Assembly (NCBI RefSeq): GCF_934230905.1
Contig: NZ_CAKQFJ010000026.1
Span: forward strand, 1 to 26,488
Direction: 5' to 3'
Length of the DNA: 26,488 bases
From: an uncultured Veillonella sp.
GTDB lineage: Bacteria > Bacillota > Negativicutes > Veillonellales > Veillonellaceae
Numbering within the stretch: position 1 is the first letter of the stretch; each line of letters begins with the position of its first letter. The position numbers and the translations under genes are program-made. Shown here piece by piece: positions 23,901 to 26,488 of this stretch. The notes beneath the pieces were generated by a model. The model worked only from the letters and a program-made list of their open reading frames with translations. It was not told the DNA's origin and made no database searches.

Positions 23901-24663
23901 TAACTGCGAATTCGATTCTGCTCGTGCCTTTGAACGAGCTGGTGCTATTGCAGACATCATTCTCATCCGCAACCAAACGCCAGAACAATTAAAAGAATCT
24001 ATTGATGTAATCAAAACTAAATTAGCAGAATCTCAAATGCTTATGTTCCCTGGTGGTTTCAGTGGTGGCGATGAACCTGATGGTTCTGGTAAATTTATGG
24101 CTACCCTATTTCGCAACCCATATCTTGCAGAAGGTCTTGAAAACCTACTTTATAAACAAGACGGCCTAGTTCTAGGTATTTGTAACGGTTTCCAAGCATT
24201 AATTAAATTAGGTCTATTGCCTGGTGGCCATATTGAAACACTAACATCAGATCACCCTACCTTGACATACAACACAATCGGTCGCCATGTATCCCGCATG
24301 GTTAATACCAAGGTTATTTCTACAAAATCTCCTTGGATGTGTGAAGCTAAGGCAGGCGAAATTTATACAGTTCCAATTTCTCATGGTGAAGGTCGCTTTA
24401 TTGCCTCTCCTCAACAAGTATTAGAGTTCAATAAAACGGGACAAATCGCTACACAATATGTCGATTTTGATGGTATTGCATCCATGGATGGACGCTTTAA
24501 TCCTAACCAATCCATAGCTGCCATCGAAGGTATTTATAGTCCTGATGGTCGCGTATTTGGTAAAATGGCGCACTCCGAACGTTGTGGTGCAGATATTAGC
24601 AAAAATATTCCAGGCAACTTAGAAATGCCGATTTTCACATCCGGTGTAAAATACTTTAAATAA
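20920..24663 (+). CDS. purL: Phosphoribosylformylglycinamidine synthase, single-chain form
   Basis: The 1247-residue fused FGAM synthase converts FGAR to FGAM with glutamine and ATP (step 4). It joins the synthetase and glutaminase that are separate PurL, PurQ and PurS in Bacillus. Motifs in order: WSDHCRHTTF, FKNETHNHPTEIEPFGGAATCLGGCIRD (synthetase core), GGKTGRDGCGGATGSS, FGAGGVSVAIGEL, a second AIRS-like half with GAIGGKDSMSGTF, then the glutaminase from about residue 985: FPGTNCEFD, nucleophile C1088 in GICNGFQ and H1155 in SHGEGRF. Length fits the clade seen in Clostridia-type bacteria. AGGAGG lies five bases upstream. It stands apart from and opposite to the main purine operon. Confidence 0.97.
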   Translation: MAIQRLFVRKRDAFANEAAQVLATLQQELHVPATAVQIYERYDVENLSEEALQKAKHLIFSEPPVDLVAETLDIPTNGFVFAIEYVPGQYDQRADSAEQCISMLTLTTGHTVRCARVFIIEGTFTDKEKATIKQYYINPVDSREASLEVPDTLALNLEEPKDVAIIDGFTEMTEDNLQHMISEYGLAMTLADLQLIQQQYKNVEKRNPTITEIRLFDTYWSDHCRHTTFMTELTDITIEDSRFTEPIKEALEEYTEGRNLLYTTKVKARSLMDMATLAVKELRHAGGLTNLDESEEINACTIIVPVDVDGKEEEWLLLFKNETHNHPTEIEPFGGAATCLGGCIRDPLSGRSYVYQAMRITGSGDPRTPLADTLEGKLPQKKITVEAARGYSSYGNQIGLATGEVKEYYHPGYVAKRMEIGAVIGAAPRNQVRREVPTPGDIIVLLGGKTGRDGCGGATGSSKEHTLESLTTCGAEVQKGNALTERKIQRLFRRPEVTTLIKRCNDFGAGGVSVAIGELTDGVTINLDLVPKKYDGLDGTELAISESQERMACVIAPADVDAFMKYCDEENLECTIVADVTDTNRLIMTWRGETIVDISRDFLNTNGASQQQEAVVTAPAEKSYFRRGSASADNFKEQWLEAISTLNTASQQGLAERFDSTVGANTVLMPFGGKYQKTPTQGMVAKLPVLQGETTTASIMTHGFIPELSAWSPYHGAQYAVLLSVAKLVALGGRRQDAYLTLQEYFERLHSKKSWGKPVAALLGAYKAQKELEIGAIGGKDSMSGTFIDLTVPPTLVSFAAVTAPVKNIVSQDLKGPNHRLVYFDVPRTYNDTPDWDHFKENCDILQEEIEKGRVYSAYVIDEGGIPEAVTKMALGNKIGVKFDKYAERAIFQPAIGSFIVEVDITAVNHLLELSDVRVIAVTQDKPIIEWNDQSVTLAEIEEAYESPLADIFPLRAKSSIGEAVAYIHDQHAKPRSTTLGAKPKVLIPVFPGTNCEFDSARAFERAGAIADIILIRNQTPEQLKESIDVIKTKLAESQMLMFPGGFSGGDEPDGSGKFMATLFRNPYLAEGLENLLYKQDGLVLGICNGFQALIKLGLLPGGHIETLTSDHPTLTYNTIGRHVSRMVNTKVISTKSPWMCEAKAGEIYTVPISHGEGRFIASPQQVLEFNKTGQIATQYVDFDGIASMDGRFNPNQSIAAIEGIYSPDGRVFGKMAHSERCGADISKNIPGNLEMPIFTSGVKYFK

Positions 24664-24666
24664 TCT

Positions 24667-24696
24667 ATATAGCCCATTCTTCGGAATGGGCTATAT
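24667..24696 (+). terminator. Terminator of purL
   Basis: ATATAGCCCATTC and GAATGGGCTATAT form a perfect 13-bp stem with a TTCG tetraloop (C-UUCG-G), three bases after the stop codon. The following T-run is short (TTT). Confidence 0.85.
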
Positions 24697-24733
24697 TTAC
24701 AAACTTTTACGAAATACACTCTAATTTGTGAAA

Positions 24734-24810
24734 GTTATACAGTTATAACGCATTGACATATATCGATATATTGATTTTTTTCGAAAAAAACTGTATTATA
24801 AAGTGTCAAT
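24734..24810. promoter_or_regulatory. Palindrome cluster around the flavodiiron gene promoter
   Basis: Several perfect dyads lie within 77 bases: GTTATA-CAGT-TATAAC (24734-24749), ATATATCGATATAT (24758-24771) and TTTTTTTCGAAAAAAA (24775-24790). The outer pair is ATTGACA/TGTCAAT (24752-24758, 24804-24810). A promoter TTGATT (24771-24776), 17 bases, TATTAT (24794-24799) runs through them, so a repressor or redox regulator could bind here. Confidence 0.5.
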
Positions 24811-24884
24811 ATAATTAATTAAACCATCATCGTATATATGAGGTTTGTTATGTATATACATATGTGTAAGGAAAGGATATCACT

Positions 24885-26120
24885 ATGCATTGTGCTCAAA
24901 AAATGACCCATAATATCTACTGGATTGGTAGTAATGACTGGACCACAGAACGTTTTGAAAACTTATTCCCTATTCCAAATGGTGTTAGCTATAATAGCTA
25001 TTTCATCGATGATGAAAAAACTTGTGTTGTAGATGCTGTTGACTCTGAAATTCGTGAAGAATACTTTGACAACTTATCTCACCTTTTAAATGGTCGCGAT
25101 CTTGATTACATCATCGTAAATCATATGGAACCAGACCATTGCCAAACATTATTGGAAACTTTAGAACGCTATCCAAATTGTAAGATGGTTGGTAATGCTA
25201 CTACATTCCGCATGTTCGAACAATTCTATCGCACACCAAAACCTGACCAATACTACACCGTAAAAGAAGGCGACGAAATTTGCCTAGGAAAACACACTCT
25301 TGTATCCTATACAATGCCTATGGTTCATTGGCCAGAAGTAACTTGTACCTATGAAAAATCTACAGGTACATTATTCTCTGCCGATGCATTCGGCACATTC
25401 GGTACCATCAATGGCAACATCTTTGCTGACCAAACTGATTTCGTAGCTACTTATGAAGATGAAGCTCGTCGTTACTACACAAACATCGTTGGTAAATACG
25501 GTCCTCAAGTACAAAATGCAATCCGCAAGGTTTCTGGTCTCGAAATAAAACGTATTGCACCACTTCACGGTCCAATCTGGCGTACACCTGAAACAATTGA
25601 CTATATTTTGCATAAATACTTACATTGGTCTAGCTATACAGCTGAGAAAAAAGGTGTTGTTATCGCTTTCGGATCCATGTACGGCAACACCCGTGACATC
25701 GCACAACAATTAGCAAAACAATTGTCTAAACGCGGTGTTACAGATATCAAAATTTACGATGTTTCCAAAACAAATGCCTCCTACATCATTGCTGATGCTT
25801 GGAAATATACAAACTTGGTAACAATTGCACCAACATACAACTTGAACCTATACCTTACTATGGAAAACTTCATTCATGAATTGAAAGCACTTAACTTCCA
25901 AAATCATAAAGTATCCATTATTGGTAACCATTCCTGGGCTTCTGCTGCTATGAAAACAATGGTTGCTCACTTTGAAAATGATTTCAAAGACATGGAAATC
26001 GTATCCCAACCTCTTGATATCAAATCCTCTTTAAAAGAAGAAGATATTCCATCTATTGAAAAAATGGCAGATGATATCAAAGCATCCATCGATGCACAAG
26101 AAATCAAAGAAGTATTATAA
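24885..26120 (+). CDS. fprA: A-type flavodiiron protein (oxygen/NO reductase, FprA/Roo family)
   Basis: The 411-residue cytosolic protein has a metallo-beta-lactamase-like diiron domain and a C-terminal flavodoxin domain. Diiron ligands can be read: H80-x-E82-x-D84-H85 (HMEPDHCQ), H148 (MVHWPE), D167 (FSADAFG) and H228 (PLHGPIW). The FMN phosphate loop is GSMYGNT (263-269). No rubredoxin or NAD(P)H reductase domain is fused, so it needs separate electron donors. In anaerobes such enzymes reduce O2 to water or NO to N2O. AGGAAAGGA lies before the ATG; a second ATG six codons on is possible. Monocistronic, with its own promoter and terminator. Confidence 0.95.
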   Translation: MHCAQKMTHNIYWIGSNDWTTERFENLFPIPNGVSYNSYFIDDEKTCVVDAVDSEIREEYFDNLSHLLNGRDLDYIIVNHMEPDHCQTLLETLERYPNCKMVGNATTFRMFEQFYRTPKPDQYYTVKEGDEICLGKHTLVSYTMPMVHWPEVTCTYEKSTGTLFSADAFGTFGTINGNIFADQTDFVATYEDEARRYYTNIVGKYGPQVQNAIRKVSGLEIKRIAPLHGPIWRTPETIDYILHKYLHWSSYTAEKKGVVIAFGSMYGNTRDIAQQLAKQLSKRGVTDIKIYDVSKTNASYIIADAWKYTNLVTIAPTYNLNLYLTMENFIHELKALNFQNHKVSIIGNHSWASAAMKTMVAHFENDFKDMEIVSQPLDIKSSLKEEDIPSIEKMADDIKASIDAQEIKEVL

Positions 26121-26129
26121 TAGTCATAC

Positions 26130-26157
26130 AAAAAGCCGTCCTTTGGGACGGCTTTTT
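26130..26157 (+). terminator. Terminator of the flavodiiron gene
   Basis: AAAAAGCCGTCC and GGACGGCTTTTT form a perfect 12-bp stem with a TTTG loop, ending in a T-run, nine bases after the stop codon. Confidence 0.93.
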
Positions 26158-26197
26158 AAAAGTCTTATGAAACTATGATATTTCCACTATTTTGTTC

Positions 26198-26226
26198 TTG
26201 ACATAAATCTAACTTTTTCATATACT
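26198..26226 (+). promoter_or_regulatory. Promoter of tRNA-Ser
   Basis: Consensus TTGACA (26198-26203), a 17-base spacer and TATACT (26221-26226). The start would be near 26233, about 25 bases before the tRNA. Confidence 0.8.
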
Positions 26227-26257
26227 ATACAAGTACCTGTTACACAACAGAATACAT

Positions 26258-26348
26258 GGAGAGGTGTCCGAGCGGCTGAAGGAGCATGATTGGAAATCAT
26301 GTGTGCGGTTATACCGTACCCAGGGTTCAAATCCCTGTCTCTCCGCCA
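26258..26348 (+). tRNA. tRNA-Ser (GGA), CCA encoded
   Basis: Long class II tRNA of 91 bases. The acceptor stem is GGAGAGG with TCTCTCC, the discriminator is G and the CCA is encoded. The anticodon stem CATGA/TCATG surrounds the loop TTGGAAA, giving GGA. The long variable arm (GTGCGGTTATACCGTAC region) and the T arm GGTTCAAATCC are clear. Confidence 0.97.
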
Positions 26349-26354
26349 CATATA

Positions 26355-26387
26355 AGAAGGTTATCCGATGGATGGCCTTCTTTTTTT
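26355..26387 (+). terminator. Terminator of tRNA-Ser
   Basis: AGAAGGTTATCC pairs with GGATGGCCTTCT (two G-U pairs) around GAT, followed by six further T residues. It lies six bases after the CCA. Confidence 0.88.
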
Positions 26388-26442
26388 ATACCAAAAACCC
26401 GCTTAATGACGGGGTTATAGGACAAAACGTGTTGGTTTTATA

Positions 26443-26482
26443 GGCGATGGGTCCAGTAATTTACTGGCTCCATCGCCATTTT
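26443..26482. terminator. Strong hairpin at the window edge
   Basis: GGCGATGG (26443-26450) pairs with CCATCGCC (26470-26477), and CCAGT with ACTGG inside, then ATTTTAAG. It is probably a terminator or a small-RNA 3' end; no gene for it is visible between 26388 and the window end. A weaker dyad, AACCCG/CGGGGTT, lies just before it. Confidence 0.4.
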
Positions 26483-26488
26483 AAGTTC

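Overview
The window looks like chromosome from a Veillonella-type member of the Negativicutes (diderm Firmicutes). It has AT-rich DNA and Firmicutes-style enzymes: an Fe-S PurF with a short propeptide, a Bacillus-type Xpt and a single-chain PurL. It also has a gene for an outer-membrane inverse-autotransporter barrel, which needs an outer membrane. The genus is inferred from this gene mix and was not checked against a database. I see no insertion sequence, phage gene or CRISPR array.

Layout, left to right. Positions 1-170 hold tRNA-Phe and tRNA-Asp (minus). 463-1680 (minus) is an inverse-autotransporter barrel with no passenger. 1828-2445 (plus) is a small membrane-anchored protein. 2446-2601 is a very long imperfect hairpin between convergent genes. 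2604-10339 (minus) is a complete menaquinone 'head-group' operon, menF-menD-menH-menB-menE-menC-menI, running from chorismate to 1,4-dihydroxy-2-naphthoate. 10513-17755 (minus) is the purine operon purE-purC-purF-purM-purN-purH-purD. It is preceded by a leader that appears to contain a 22-codon peptide ORF and an intrinsic terminator. 18143-19654 (minus) is xpt followed by two tandem paralogous unknown genes. 19767-20672 (minus) is a LysR-type regulator, divergent from the single-chain purL (20920-24663, plus). 24885-26120 (plus) is a flavodiiron protein, followed by tRNA-Ser (26258-26348).

The genes from 10513 to 24663 form a purine locus. PurF, D, N, L, M, E, C and H cover every step from PRPP to IMP except PurB and, if it is needed, PurK. 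Xpt adds salvage of xanthine. The locus splits into three transcription units, each with its own candidate control region: a peptide/terminator leader in front of purE, a short simple promoter in front of xpt, and a palindrome overlapping the purL -35 beside a divergent LysR gene. No purine riboswitch is visible.

The most interesting signals are the purE leader (possible translation-coupled attenuation), the LysR/purL intergenic region (possible LysR-type purine regulator), the roughly 155-bp hairpin at 2446-2601, the passenger-less inverse autotransporter, the paralogous pair behind xpt, and the cluster of perfect palindromes upstream of the flavodiiron gene. All functional links between these elements are inference from sequence alone.
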